Below are positions 15,190 to 24,664 of a stretch of DNA of 64,000 nt, in pieces. The stretch is from Gluconobacter sp. P1C6_b. GTDB lineage: Bacteria > Pseudomonadota > Alphaproteobacteria > Acetobacterales > Acetobacteraceae. Within the stretch, counting starts at the first letter, position 1. Each line of letters starts with the position of its first letter. Below the pieces are notes generated by a model. It was not told where the DNA came from and searched no databases. It saw only the letters and a program-made list of their open reading frames with translations. Both the position numbers and the translations under genes were made by a program. The stretch lies in contig NZ_JACRVU010000010.1 in the NCBI RefSeq assembly GCF_018811945.1, forward strand, positions 1 to 64,000. The letters run 5' to 3'.

Positions 15190-18168
15190 TTAGAAGTTCA
15201 CGCCAGCCTGCAGGAAGACGTAACGTCCCATGTAGAGATTGCCATACAGCGCAGAGGCACTGTTATCCGTTGCGCTGGCAACGAAAGGTGGCTTCTTGTC
15301 GAGGAGATTGTTCACACCACCCTGGAAATTCCAGCGGTTCCAGCGATAGGTTACCGTCACATCGTGGGAGAAGATCCCCGGGGTGCTGGTACGACCGTAG
15401 CCATTGGCACGTGTCAGGTCCTCGGTCCCGTCGTTCCAGCGCATGCCACCGATATAGTTCATCATGTAGGTAAAGCCGATGGCCCCGTGCTGCCAGCCAA
15501 CCGTGGCATAGTCACGAACACGCGGCATACCGTAACCGGATTGATAAAGCATGCGGCCGGCATAATTGTACCACGAACCACCGGGCTCATATTGCTGAAG
15601 GTAGCTGACGAGCTGCTGGAAGTTGTTGGACAGCGTCAGCACATCATGAGGCGTGATGCGGATACGGTAATCGAGGTCGAAGTCGATACCGCTTGTCTTC
15701 ATGCCGCCGATATTCTGGTACAGCGCCGAGACGGAGTTGAGCTGACCCGTGCTCGAATTGCGCGTGATGGCACTGCAATACGATGTATCAGCTCCCGTGT
15801 AGCACTCATCCATGATGTACTGCGTAGGCAGGTAGGAGATCATGTTCTTGAGCGTGTAGTGCCAGTATTCGACGGAGGCCGAAAGGCCTGGAATCCAGCG
15901 CGGGGTGATCACCGTACCGAAGGTATAGGTCCGGCCCGTCTCAGGCTTGAGGGCGCTGTTACCACCATAAATGGTCGGGGTCTGACCGGAATAGGTGGAG
16001 CTGAACGTGGACGTGTTGATGCCCTGCTTGGCACAGTTTGCGGCCACGGTCGCAGCCTTGGCGCCATAGGTGGCCGCCTGCACGGAGTCACAGGGATCCG
16101 TTGCCGTCGCATAGCCCAGGGACTGCCCGCCATACATTTCATAAACGTTCGGCTGACGGTAAGACGTGCCCAGGGTTGCACGGAAACGAATGTCCTGGAT
16201 CGGGGCCCAGTTGATGGAAACCTTCCAGTTCTTCGTCGCACCGAATGTGTTGTAGGAAGAATAGCGGCCCTGAGCATCGACCGTCAGATCCTTGGCCAGA
16301 AAAGCGTTATGCAGGAGAGTGGCCTTTCCTTCTAGATACCCTTCCGTGACATTGAAACCGCCGCCCGTATAGGACGCGGAATTCGTCAGGGTTTCTCCTG
16401 CCTCAACAAGCGGATCGGGATGATAAGCCAACTGCTCGCCACGATGTTCCATACCCAGAGCGATGCCGAGATCGCCACCATTCTTCCAGGGCATGTGGAC
16501 AACATGGTTGTTGTTGATGCGCAGGTTCAGGTCACGCAGTTGATAGTAATAGTTTTCGTGCGTGGTGTAGTTGGAATAGGCCGCTGCTGCGGAAGACAGC
16601 TTCGTGAACGGATTTGACAGTACGCAACCAGCGGCCGCGTTACAGACGGACGGGTCGTAAACAAGTGCACTGCTGGAATCACCCGGCGTAACCTGACGCA
16701 GACCGTATGTTTCCAGAAGCTTGGCGTAGTTGCCGACACCTTCAACCTGGTTGGAAACCTGATTCCAGCCATAGGTGTAGGACAGGTCATAGTTCCAGCC
16801 ATGAGTGATTTCACCCTTGACGCCTGCAATGCCTGTATAGGTATCAGAAGCGGTTTCGGTGCGACGGTCTCCCCATTCGCCCATGCGCTTGTACATATAC
16901 AGGTCTTCACCCGTCGAATTATACGGGTCGTTTGCCGGAATATAGAGCGTCGTCGGCAGGGTGGACGGATAGATACTGCCAGCAGCCGGTTCGGGAGCCA
17001 TCGTGGTCGACGAATTCCGGTGACTGTAGTTGAAGTTCAGATACGGCGTAAAATGACTGTTAATATCATAATGCGCATCGAACGACAGTGTTGCATCCTG
17101 AAGGGAATTCGTCAGGGACTGGTCGTTGCCGTAGTTGTAGCGATCCGCGCTCGTGAATGAACTCAGCGTCCCATTGCTGTTCGCGATCATGTCGTTGCCG
17201 CTGGTCGCGCCGATGAAACGCCCTGCCGTCGGATAGGCGGAACCGTAGGTAAGGGCAGACGCATCGGAGGAGTCATTCTGCTGGACCGGCGTCGCCCAGG
17301 AACGGTTTTTCTGCTTGATGCCGCTCTGTGTCATGTAAGAGCCGGAAATCGTGACATTGCCCTTGCCATGATCGAAATTCCAGCCCTTATAGCCGGAGAT
17401 CATGCCGGTCTGACCGTCACCCACATCAGTGATGCCACCGCGGACCGTAATGTTACCGTCGCTCAGGTTATGCTTCAGCTTGATGTTGATGACGCCCGAA
17501 ACAGCATCAGCGCCATACAGTTCAGAGCCACCATCCTTCAGGATTTCAACACTGGCCACCTGATGGATGTTGATGGTGTTCATGTCGAAACAGCTGGACT
17601 CACCGTTAATGGCGGCACGCTTGCCATCGACCAGCACCAGAACACGCTGCTGTCCCAGATTACGAATATCCGTGCAGCTGACACCATCCGTACCGTTGGT
17701 CTGACTGTTGGTCGTTCCTGACGATCCGATCGAGGGCAGACGTTGCAGATAGTCACCGAGCGTGGTGGCGCCTGTCTGTTCGATCTGCTTGCTGCTTATG
17801 ATCTGAACCGGATTGGCGTTCTGGTTGTTGGAAGTGCTCAGTGCAGATCCCGTCACAACCACTGTTTCCACACGCCCGGTTTCAATGGAAGCAAGAGCGC
17901 GATTGTGACGGTTCTGAGCCGTAAAGGTGGGGGCAGATGCCCCCGCTGCCACGGCGGAAGGGGTTGTCGTAGCCTGCGTTGCAGAGGGTCCGGCTGCAGT
18001 TTTGCTGGCAGTTTTTGCAGCGCTCTTTTTATGAACGGACGCACCATGTGAGGACGCACGATGATGCGTACTGGTCGCAGTCTGGGCTTCTGCTTTCGCA
18101 GAGATTCCCAGCCCGGTTGCGAGGATGGAAGCGCACAGAAGCAGCTCCCTGCGTCGATAAGGAATCAT
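15190..18168 (-). CDS. TonB-dependent outer-membrane receptor
   Basis: 992 residues. After a signal peptide (cleavage near AEAQ) comes an Ala/Lys/His/Thr-rich low-complexity linker of about 70 residues, then a TonB-box-like VETVVVTG and a plug domain (NPVQIISSKQIEQTGATTLGDYLQRLP ... DIRNLGQQRVLVLVDGKR ... VEILKDGGSELYGADAVSGVINI). A 22-strand type barrel ends in the terminal aromatic GVNF. There is no STN signalling domain, so this is a plain receptor. It resembles the Oar/carbohydrate- or peptide-type receptors with G-rich plug loops, but the ligand cannot be told. Convergent with the tetrulose operon; whether it serves that pathway is unknown. Confidence 0.9.
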   Translation of the reverse strand: MIPYRRRELLLCASILATGLGISAKAEAQTATSTHHRASSHGASVHKKSAAKTASKTAAGPSATQATTTPSAVAAGASAPTFTAQNRHNRALASIETGRVETVVVTGSALSTSNNQNANPVQIISSKQIEQTGATTLGDYLQRLPSIGSSGTTNSQTNGTDGVSCTDIRNLGQQRVLVLVDGKRAAINGESSCFDMNTINIHQVASVEILKDGGSELYGADAVSGVINIKLKHNLSDGNITVRGGITDVGDGQTGMISGYKGWNFDHGKGNVTISGSYMTQSGIKQKNRSWATPVQQNDSSDASALTYGSAYPTAGRFIGATSGNDMIANSNGTLSSFTSADRYNYGNDQSLTNSLQDATLSFDAHYDINSHFTPYLNFNYSHRNSSTTMAPEPAAGSIYPSTLPTTLYIPANDPYNSTGEDLYMYKRMGEWGDRRTETASDTYTGIAGVKGEITHGWNYDLSYTYGWNQVSNQVEGVGNYAKLLETYGLRQVTPGDSSSALVYDPSVCNAAAGCVLSNPFTKLSSAAAAYSNYTTHENYYYQLRDLNLRINNNHVVHMPWKNGGDLGIALGMEHRGEQLAYHPDPLVEAGETLTNSASYTGGGFNVTEGYLEGKATLLHNAFLAKDLTVDAQGRYSSYNTFGATKNWKVSINWAPIQDIRFRATLGTSYRQPNVYEMYGGQSLGYATATDPCDSVQAATYGAKAATVAANCAKQGINTSTFSSTYSGQTPTIYGGNSALKPETGRTYTFGTVITPRWIPGLSASVEYWHYTLKNMISYLPTQYIMDECYTGADTSYCSAITRNSSTGQLNSVSALYQNIGGMKTSGIDFDLDYRIRITPHDVLTLSNNFQQLVSYLQQYEPGGSWYNYAGRMLYQSGYGMPRVRDYATVGWQHGAIGFTYMMNYIGGMRWNDGTEDLTRANGYGRTSTPGIFSHDVTVTYRWNRWNFQGGVNNLLDKKPPFVASATDNSASALYGNLYMGRYVFLQAGVNF

Positions 18169-18633
18169 GTGGGCTCACCATCAGACGATATTTTTTAAGC
18201 TACGCAGAAGTAGTTTTCCATGCGGAACTTTGTCTATCCGGAAACAAGCATCCTCTGATGGATCAAAAGAGGCTGTTGCATAAGTGCCATACAATGGTTA
18301 CATTTATACACATTGAATTTCTTCTTCGCAACCGAAGATAATTAACGGAACAAATCTATTTTTATCTGAAATAATTCAGGGTATTTTATATCTATGTTGT
18401 ATTTTTATTTCAAGAAGCTTCTATTTAAGTCTTTGCGTATCGTAAAATCGTCAGTGTGACACTCTCGTGACAGAACACACTTATCCTGCACTATCAGATG
18501 ATAAATATGATGCGCATACTTGGAAGGGCACTCCTGCCGGGCCAGAAAGAGATCTCCGGCAGGCATTTTCTACCTTTCGGTTCATCATGTCCTGACTATG
18601 AGGCACGGGCTCAAGTTGTCATGAAACTATCAA
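18169..18633. other. Intergenic region between receptor and ECF sigma gene
   Basis: 465 bases with no convincing gene. The middle (about 18340-18430) is very AT-rich and should hold the divergent promoters. An 8-bp perfect inverted repeat CCTGCCGG (18533-18540) / CCGGCAGG (18556-18563) followed by CATTTTC could form a hairpin in the leader of the sigma-factor gene. No Fur-box match good enough to annotate was seen. Confidence 0.5.
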
Positions 18634-19287
18634 ATGACTGGCCGCCCCCAGTCGCTACAAGCAGACGCATTCACCGTGACGTGGAATGCGCAGTTGGAAG
18701 ACGAACCCGATAACGTCCTCAGCCAGAATGAGAAAATCATATGGCTCTCGCGCCATATCATCCCTCATGAACGCGCCCTGCGCGGCTGGCTCCGGCAGTT
18801 CCGGGACATCGAAGTCGATGACGTCGTGCAGGAGTGCTACGCAACTTTTCTGGACGTCCATGTCGAGTTGATCAAAGCCCCGCAGGCTTATCTTTTTCGC
18901 ATGGCCCGCAATATCGTCCTCCAGCATTATCGTCGCGCCCGCATTATTTCCATTACCGCACTGGCGGATTTTGACGCCCGGAACATCATGGATGAGTCGC
19001 CTTCACCTCAGCAGGTGCTCGAAGTGCGGCAGGAGCTTGAGTGTCTCCACCAGATGGTTGAACAACTCCCTGAACGCTGCCGGCAGGTTCTTCTGCTGCG
19101 CAGGCTTGAAGGGTTATCGCAGAGGCAGGTTTCGGAACGGCTGGGCATTTCGGAGAACATCGTCGAAAAGCAGGTGGCACGCGGGCTCAGAGCCCTGAGC
19201 CGCTTCTTTTCCGAGAAACGCCATATCCCGGCAAAAGCTGGCCCGAAACGACACGGAGAGGTTAAGTCAGTCGTTGAAAAGCGATGA
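18634..19287 (+). CDS. ECF sigma factor, FecI type
   Basis: 217 residues, the usual size plus a short basic tail. Region 2 is seen in WLRQFRDIEVDDVVQECYATFL and AYLFRMARNIVLQHYRR. Region 4 is LPERCRQVLLLRRLEGLSQRQVSERLGISENIVEKQVARGL, the helix-turn-helix for the -35 element. It directs RNA polymerase to the receptor promoter when the FecR-like protein signals. It overlaps the anti-sigma gene and is followed by an STN-containing receptor, the classic cell-surface signalling order. The start at 18634 lacks a clear Shine-Dalgarno, so translation may begin slightly downstream. Confidence 0.9.
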   Translation: MTGRPQSLQADAFTVTWNAQLEDEPDNVLSQNEKIIWLSRHIIPHERALRGWLRQFRDIEVDDVVQECYATFLDVHVELIKAPQAYLFRMARNIVLQHYRRARIISITALADFDARNIMDESPSPQQVLEVRQELECLHQMVEQLPERCRQVLLLRRLEGLSQRQVSERLGISENIVEKQVARGLRALSRFFSEKRHIPAKAGPKRHGEVKSVVEKR

Positions 19288-20215
19288 TCTGAGCGAAAAT
19301 CCCATCGACACCATCGCTTTTGAGTGGGTTGCGCGACTGGACAGGGCGCCTTTGTCCAGCCGGGAAGACGCAACGCTGAAGGCATGGCTGGCGCAGGACA
19401 TCCGGCACCGCGGCGCCTTTACGCGCGCCCGGACCATCTGGCTGTCGGCCGGACGTGTGGCGGCGTTTCAGGGAACGGCCCTGCCGGCTGAACCACCGGC
19501 ATCCGCTTTCCTGTCACGTCGCGCCTTCGGCCGGTTCGCGCTTGCCGCAGGCCTCGCCGCCGCGGCCGTCATTCCGGGAAAACCCGCAGAAGCCTCCCGG
19601 ATCTATCAGGCCCGCTCCGGCCTCCTGCATGTGCAGGAACCACTCTGCGGCGATCTGATCCTCGATCAGGGAACGGTACTCAGGATCCGCCGCGGCCCGA
19701 GAGCACCCTATCTCGATCTGCTGCGCGGACAGGCGCATCTGACCGCGCGAAAAGCCCCTGTACGGCTGAATATGGACGGACTGTCCATCGATCTTCCCGA
19801 CGGCGCCAGCCTGATCGCCCATGCCTGCGGGGCGGAGAGTGATGCCCTCGTTCTGGCCGGACACATCCTAACCAGCTGCACGGGGGAGAAGGAGCAGCGC
19901 GTGCTGCACAGGCACGACTGGATCCGTTACGAGCACAACCGGATTTCCCTGACCGTCCTGTCTGACGATGATCTGGAACGCGTCACGGCCTGGAGCCGGG
20001 GCCTGCTGGAATTCCAGTCCGTGAACGTGACCGACGCCATCCGGCAGATCAACCGCTACAACGCCCAGAAAATCGTTCTGAAAAACCCCGCCTGCGCCAA
20101 CCGCCGGATCAGCGGGATTTTCTCCCTCAGCGACCCCCTCATTTTCGCCCGCATCCTGAGCGAGATTTTTGGAACGAGAACACTGATAGCCCCCACGGAA
20201 ATCAGCCTTCTGTGA
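19274..20215 (+). CDS. FecR-type anti-sigma/sigma regulator
   Basis: 313 residues, probably from TTG 19274 (GGAGAGG 11 bases upstream), overlapping the sigma gene by 14 bases. The order is a cytoplasmic DUF4880-like region (FEWVARLDRAPLSSREDATLKAWL), one transmembrane segment preceded by SRRAFGRFALAAG (about 75-100), a periplasmic FecR domain, and a C-terminal DUF4974-like STN-binding part (LEFQSVNVTDAIRQINRYN ... ISGIFSL). It relays receptor occupancy to the sigma factor. The RR motif before the membrane segment resembles a Tat signal; some FecR proteins use Tat for insertion. Confidence 0.88.
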   Translation: MKSDDLSENPIDTIAFEWVARLDRAPLSSREDATLKAWLAQDIRHRGAFTRARTIWLSAGRVAAFQGTALPAEPPASAFLSRRAFGRFALAAGLAAAAVIPGKPAEASRIYQARSGLLHVQEPLCGDLILDQGTVLRIRRGPRAPYLDLLRGQAHLTARKAPVRLNMDGLSIDLPDGASLIAHACGAESDALVLAGHILTSCTGEKEQRVLHRHDWIRYEHNRISLTVLSDDDLERVTAWSRGLLEFQSVNVTDAIRQINRYNAQKIVLKNPACANRRISGIFSLSDPLIFARILSEIFGTRTLIAPTEISLL

Positions 20216-20325
20216 TCCGTCAGACGTTACGGGAAGTAAGAAAAGCTTCACACTCCAGAAGCGGCGGATTTTTCAGCTCTTAACATCTTTTAAGCGAACG
20301 TATCCAAACGGGGATTCAATCTGCT

Positions 20326-23307
20326 GTGTTTCGCTTAAACAGTCGTGCGCAAATTTTTCCTGGCCTCGCCCTGTCCACCACCTGCCTCGCCGGTGCCCTG
20401 AACACGCAGGCCGCTTACGCCCAGACGTCCTCGTTCAGCATCAGCCGAATGCCGATTGCCCAGGCGATCATCGCCTACGGACGGGCGGCGAATGTCCAGA
20501 TCGTCCTCGCCGATCCCATACGCGGAACCATCATGGGCAACGCGGTTCATGGCACGATGGACAGTGACAGGGCTCTGGAGCAGCTTCTGGCCGGAACGGG
20601 CCTGACCGTCATCTCCCGCCACAGCCATGTCGTCGTGATCGGCCTGCATCAGCCAACACCCACAAAACCGGGTATCCGCCCGGCTTCGGCCCGCAAATCC
20701 ACGCTCGATGCATCCAGAACCGAAAATGTCAGCGTGCACGCCAACCGGGATTCCACATCCTCCAAGCGCTATTCGGCGCAGATGATCGATACGCTGAGCG
20801 CCGAACAGATCCGCACCGTCCCCGATCTGAGCGTGGTGGAAGCGGCACGGCGCATCGTCGGCATTTCCGTGATGCCCAGCACGGATGACAACCGTTCGGA
20901 CAACAACATAGAAAACATCACCATCCGCGGACTGGACAACTCCTACAATCTCATCACGATCGACGGCGCCCAGCTTGCCAGCGCCAACAATACCTATCGC
21001 GGCGCACGGCTCGATCTCATTCCCTCTTCGATGCTGGGGGAGCTGCAGGTTCTCAAAACCGTGGATGCCTATAATGACCCGCAGGGTATCGGTGGGCAGG
21101 TGAACATGGTCACCAAGAATGCCTTCGACTACGGCAATACCTTCGACACCCAGCTTCTGGGAGGCTGGAACAACCTTGCAGGCAGCGTGGTGCAGCCCAT
21201 GCACGAGAACTGGCGCGTGGACGGCGCCCTGACCCGGGTTTTCGGCAGGAACAAGGAATTTGGCTTCGTCCTGTCAGGAAATTATCAGGAACTGCACTCG
21301 GCAACTCATGCGATCCTTCCCGGTGACTCCACGGGTGACGGCTGGAATTATTACACGGCTTCGGGGACGTCCGTCGGATCGCCCACCAATACCGATGCCG
21401 TAGCCGCAACCGGTCACGCCGTTCCGGTCCGCTCGCAGGACTACGCATTCGATGATGCGTACCGCCGTTACAGCCTGACCGGAAAGTTCCAGTACCGCCC
21501 CTCACACCGTTTCGACCTGTCCGTTTTTGGCGGGTATTTCCACACACTCGATCAGGAAACCCGGAACGAAGCGCTCTCTATGCCGTCCGGAACCTGGACC
21601 CAGGGCGCCACACCCGACACAGGATCGGTCACCACCGGCCAGTATCAGTTCGGGATCACCCAGCAGCCTGAAACGCAGCGGACATGGTTCGTGAACGGCA
21701 AGATCCACTACGACATCAATGATCGGATGCACCTGAATTTCCTGGCGTCGGATTCCATAGCCTGGGATGACAGCTACAGGACCATGATTAAATACAACAC
21801 CGGAATGAACGAAAACACGAACAAGACGACATACCAGAGCAATTACGGATACAGCTACACCCTCGATAATGGTGCTCCATCCATTTATCTGAACGATCTG
21901 ACATCCGCGAATAACGCCGATAATTACAATCCGCGGTACTGGAGATTTTACGGCTTTCACGTCAAGAACGACGTGCGCTTCCTACGCGGAGACTGGCGCT
22001 GGGATGTCGGGCATGGCTTCTGGATGAACGCAGGCGTCACCCAGACGATGACGCATGTCACCAACAGTGAAACCTATACCCAATGGATCCCACAGGATGC
22101 AGCTGCGGCCGCCGAAATCGGCAACATGGATCAGGTCCTCGCCTCCAAGACCCTGACGATGGAATCCGCCCCGGGTCTGAAGTATTTCACGCTGAATTAT
22201 CAGGAAGCCCTGAACAAGCTGCTCAACAACAAGTCCCTGTTCAAGACGACGGACACGACCTCAACAACAAAGCCCGCCTATTACCACATGCAGGAATCCA
22301 TTACCGCCGCCTATTTCCAGACAGGCTGGCACAACCGTTTCGTGTCCCTGCAGGGCGGCTTCCGATGGGATCATACCCGTGCGGATATCGGCAATTTCAA
22401 TGGCATCACACAGGGTGGCGTCACGGATTACCTGTATGAGACCCGCGGCGCCGGCTATGATTACCTGCTGCCCTCCGTTCTCGCGACATTCAACCTGAAC
22501 CCGACCATGAAAGTCCGCGCGGCCTTTACCGAAACCGTGGGACGCCCGAATTACGGCGATTACGGCGCCGCCACCAGCACGACATTCGACGGTGCCACGG
22601 TCAATATTTCCCAGGGCAATCCGAACCTGAAGCCCCGCCATTCCTGGAACTACGACCTGTCCTACGAATGGTATCCGCAGAAGGACACGATCCTCACGGT
22701 CGGGCTCTTCTACAAAGACATCCACGACCAGATCTATACCCGTACATCTTACGGCAACATCATGATGGACGGCGCATCCTACGCTGCAGTCATTTCCGAA
22801 CCCCTGAACGCCTCGGGGGCAGGGATGCGCGGCGTGGAAATGCAACTCATGCGCCAGCGCTTCGGTTTCCTGCCCGGTATCCTCAAGAATTTCGGCCTGT
22901 CGTTCAACGCCACTTTCCTTCAGGGTTTCTACGAAGAAACCATGGATGACGGGACCCAGCGCCGGGTCAACGGTCTGTCGAACCAGCCATCCCATATCTA
23001 CAACGCGTCCCTGTTCTATGCCGACAAAAATCTTGAGGCGCGCGTTGCCTATAACCGTATCGGAAAATCCCTGTATTCAACGTCCGGCACCGCGACATGG
23101 CAGGACATGTGGCTTCAGGAGCGCGGCCAGCTCGACCTTCAGGCCAGTTACCGCTTTTACAAATGGCTTTCCGCCACCGGCCAGGTCCAGAACCTGACGG
23201 GAGAAGGCTACGTGACCCGTATGGGACCGCGTGAAAACCTGATCCAGGACCGCCATCCTGCCGGCCGCTCCGTGTGGTTCGGCCTGCGCTTTCAGCCGGA
23301 CTTCTGA
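20326..23307 (+). CDS. TonB-dependent transducer receptor with STN domain (FecA type)
   Basis: 993 residues from GTG 20326. The signal peptide is cleaved near AYAQ (about 32). The STN domain follows (FSISRMPIAQAIIAYGRAANVQIVLAD ... LLAGTGLTVISRHSHVVVIG), then a linker, a plug (LSVVEAARRIVGISV ... ITIRGLDNSYNLITIDG ... LGELQVLKTVDAYNDPQGIGGQVNMVTK) and a beta barrel ending in FGLRFQPDF. The STN domain with the FecI/FecR pair upstream makes this a receptor that signals its own induction. Its plug resembles IroN/maltodextrin-type receptors more than ferric-citrate ones, so the ligand may be a siderophore or another molecule. The GTG start is the only good one before the signal peptide. Confidence 0.9.
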   Translation: MFRLNSRAQIFPGLALSTTCLAGALNTQAAYAQTSSFSISRMPIAQAIIAYGRAANVQIVLADPIRGTIMGNAVHGTMDSDRALEQLLAGTGLTVISRHSHVVVIGLHQPTPTKPGIRPASARKSTLDASRTENVSVHANRDSTSSKRYSAQMIDTLSAEQIRTVPDLSVVEAARRIVGISVMPSTDDNRSDNNIENITIRGLDNSYNLITIDGAQLASANNTYRGARLDLIPSSMLGELQVLKTVDAYNDPQGIGGQVNMVTKNAFDYGNTFDTQLLGGWNNLAGSVVQPMHENWRVDGALTRVFGRNKEFGFVLSGNYQELHSATHAILPGDSTGDGWNYYTASGTSVGSPTNTDAVAATGHAVPVRSQDYAFDDAYRRYSLTGKFQYRPSHRFDLSVFGGYFHTLDQETRNEALSMPSGTWTQGATPDTGSVTTGQYQFGITQQPETQRTWFVNGKIHYDINDRMHLNFLASDSIAWDDSYRTMIKYNTGMNENTNKTTYQSNYGYSYTLDNGAPSIYLNDLTSANNADNYNPRYWRFYGFHVKNDVRFLRGDWRWDVGHGFWMNAGVTQTMTHVTNSETYTQWIPQDAAAAAEIGNMDQVLASKTLTMESAPGLKYFTLNYQEALNKLLNNKSLFKTTDTTSTTKPAYYHMQESITAAYFQTGWHNRFVSLQGGFRWDHTRADIGNFNGITQGGVTDYLYETRGAGYDYLLPSVLATFNLNPTMKVRAAFTETVGRPNYGDYGAATSTTFDGATVNISQGNPNLKPRHSWNYDLSYEWYPQKDTILTVGLFYKDIHDQIYTRTSYGNIMMDGASYAAVISEPLNASGAGMRGVEMQLMRQRFGFLPGILKNFGLSFNATFLQGFYEETMDDGTQRRVNGLSNQPSHIYNASLFYADKNLEARVAYNRIGKSLYSTSGTATWQDMWLQERGQLDLQASYRFYKWLSATGQVQNLTGEGYVTRMGPRENLIQDRHPAGRSVWFGLRFQPDF

Positions 23308-23310
23308 TTC

Positions 23311-24126
23311 ATGAAATATGCTCTTTCCGCTTTCGCTGCACTCTTGCTCGCGCCCCTGTGCCACGCAGCCGGCCTGCCCCCGGCAGGTGCGGTCACCGTC
23401 ATCCGTACCCTTCCGGCAAAGGAGGCCACGCAGGGCGTCGCGAACGACCGGCAGTTCCTCTACGCGATTCAGAACAGCGCAATCGGAAAATATGACCGAC
23501 AGACCGGCAAAAGGGTGGGAGGCTGGTCCGGCGACCCGGCGGTCTTCATCCATATCAACAGTTGCGAGGTCCAGGGGACGGAGCTCGTCTGCGCCATGTC
23601 GGATTATCCGCAACTGCCGATGTGGAGTTCCGTCGAGTGGTTCGACACCAGAACAATGCAGCACACCCGCACCCACAGCTTCGGTCCCGGTCGCGGTTCC
23701 CTGACCTGGATCGACTGGCATGACGGAAGCTGGTGGGCCTGTTTCGCCAATTATGACGGCGATGGCGGCGAAGCCCCCCGCGATCATCGCTCAACGCTCC
23801 TCGTCAGGATGGATACCCGGTTTTCCACGCAGGAACAGTGGCTCTTCCCCGAGGATGTTCTCGAACGCTTCGGCCATCACAGTGCCTCAGGCGGACACTG
23901 GGGCCCCGATGGCCTTCTCTACGTCACGGGCCACGACGCGCAGGAGCTTTACGCCCTGCAACTCCCCCAGGCCGGCGGCCGCCTGCGCCATGTTGCAACT
24001 TACCAGCTCCCAACCCACGGTCAGGCCTTCGACTGGGACGCCCTGACAGCCAACCGTCTCTGGACGATCGACCGGCAGACCCAGACCCTGGTCAACAGCC
24101 AACTCCCAAGACCACCGACCCAGTAG
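23311..24126 (+). CDS. Exported propeller-like protein of unknown function
   Basis: 271 residues, starting 3 bases after the receptor stop, so almost certainly cotranscribed and functionally linked. The signal peptide is MKYALSAFAALLLAPLCHA. The mature part contains repeated short units with aromatic strands (LYAIQNSAIGKYDRQTGKRVGGW, SVEWFDTRTMQHTRTHSF, SWWACFANYDGDGG, LLYVTGHDAQELYALQLP, RLWTIDRQTQTLV) that look like blades of a beta propeller. No catalytic motif is recognised. A periplasmic or surface partner that binds or processes the receptor's ligand is the simplest idea, by context only. Confidence 0.6.
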   Translation: MKYALSAFAALLLAPLCHAAGLPPAGAVTVIRTLPAKEATQGVANDRQFLYAIQNSAIGKYDRQTGKRVGGWSGDPAVFIHINSCEVQGTELVCAMSDYPQLPMWSSVEWFDTRTMQHTRTHSFGPGRGSLTWIDWHDGSWWACFANYDGDGGEAPRDHRSTLLVRMDTRFSTQEQWLFPEDVLERFGHHSASGGHWGPDGLLYVTGHDAQELYALQLPQAGGRLRHVATYQLPTHGQAFDWDALTANRLWTIDRQTQTLVNSQLPRPPTQ

Positions 24127-24140
24127 TTACAGAATGCATT

Positions 24141-24428
24141 TTAACATTGAGAAAAGGGTCTTAGGGTCAGCGCGCTTCTGCTGAGGGAGGGGGTCTGTCC
24201 GTTTCGCAGCTCTGCGCGGGCACTCTCCTAGGCGCGTCGGGCATTGATGAGGCTGACCTTAGGGTATGTCCCGATCGTGTAGGTCTTTTTCTTTCCCTTA
24301 ATCTCATGTTGCCAGCGCCAGTGCTTGCCGCCTAAAGGCATCACCTGAAGATACAGGCCGCCTCCATCCGTGAGCTTTAAAGCTTTGTCTTTTGGTTTGG
24401 CCGCGCGGATGTGGGAGTCTGTCAGCAT
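24141..24428 (-). pseudogene. P4-type tyrosine-recombinase (integrase) remnant
   Basis: From ATG 24428 the minus strand encodes 66 residues that match the N-terminal arm-DNA-binding domain (DUF4102) of P4-like integrases: MLTDSHIRAAKPKDKALKLTDGGGLYLQV, WRWQHEIKGKKKTYTIGTYPKVSLINARRA. A TAG at 24228-24230 interrupts it, and the same frame then continues with ESARAELRNGQTPS, which is what an intact integrase would have next. After that (near 24185) similarity is lost and the frame ends at 24141. So the gene has a nonsense mutation and has lost its catalytic domain. Position and orientation just beyond the 3' end of tRNA-Ser are typical of an integrated element. Confidence 0.85.
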
Positions 24429-24450
24429 GTGGCTCTACCCGGTCCAGAAC

Positions 24451-24550
24451 GAGACAGGATGAGACAAAATGAGAACGAATAAGACAAGAGAATGGCGCAA
24501 AACATTGGAAGTACCAAGGCTTTGAGACAACATGAGACTGATTGAGAAGG
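24451..24550. repeat. Two blocks of 10-bp phased GAGAC repeats at an integration site
   Basis: On the plus strand the units GAGACAGGAT, GAGACAAAAT, GAGAACGAAT and AAGACAAGAG follow each other exactly every 10 bases from 24451. A second block starts at 24524 with GAGACAACAT, GAGACTGATT and GAGAAGG. Repeats in helical phase between an integrase gene and the tRNA it uses are what arm-type integrase binding sites look like. The 33-base spacer between the blocks could be where a bend protein binds. Confidence 0.65.
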
Positions 24551-24555
24551 GGATC

Positions 24556-24646
24556 TGGCGGAGAGAGTGGGATTCGAACCCACGGTACGCTATTAACGTA
24601 CACACGCTTTCCAAGCGTGCGCCTTAAGCCGCTCGGCCATCTCTCC
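24556..24646 (-). tRNA. tRNA-Ser(GGA)
   Basis: The minus strand folds as a class II tRNA: acceptor GGAGAGA/TCTCTCC, D-arm GGCCGAGCGGCTTAAGGC, anticodon arm CGCTTGGAAAGCG with anticodon GGA reading UCC/UCU, a long variable arm, and T-arm GGGTTCGAATCCC. Discriminator G and an encoded CCA follow (24556-24558). Its 3' half is the probable attachment site of the element whose integrase remnant lies downstream. Confidence 0.97.
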
Positions 24647-24664
24647 TGTCGAGCGAGGCGGTGT

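Noticed and set aside
18498-18713. 71-codon frame before the ECF sigma gene
   Set aside because: Overlaps the sigma gene start in another frame, with no recognisable sequence and no ribosome site.
24451-24550. CRISPR array as an explanation of the repeats
   Set aside because: Units are 10 bases long without spacers and have no cas genes nearby; integrase arm sites explain them better.
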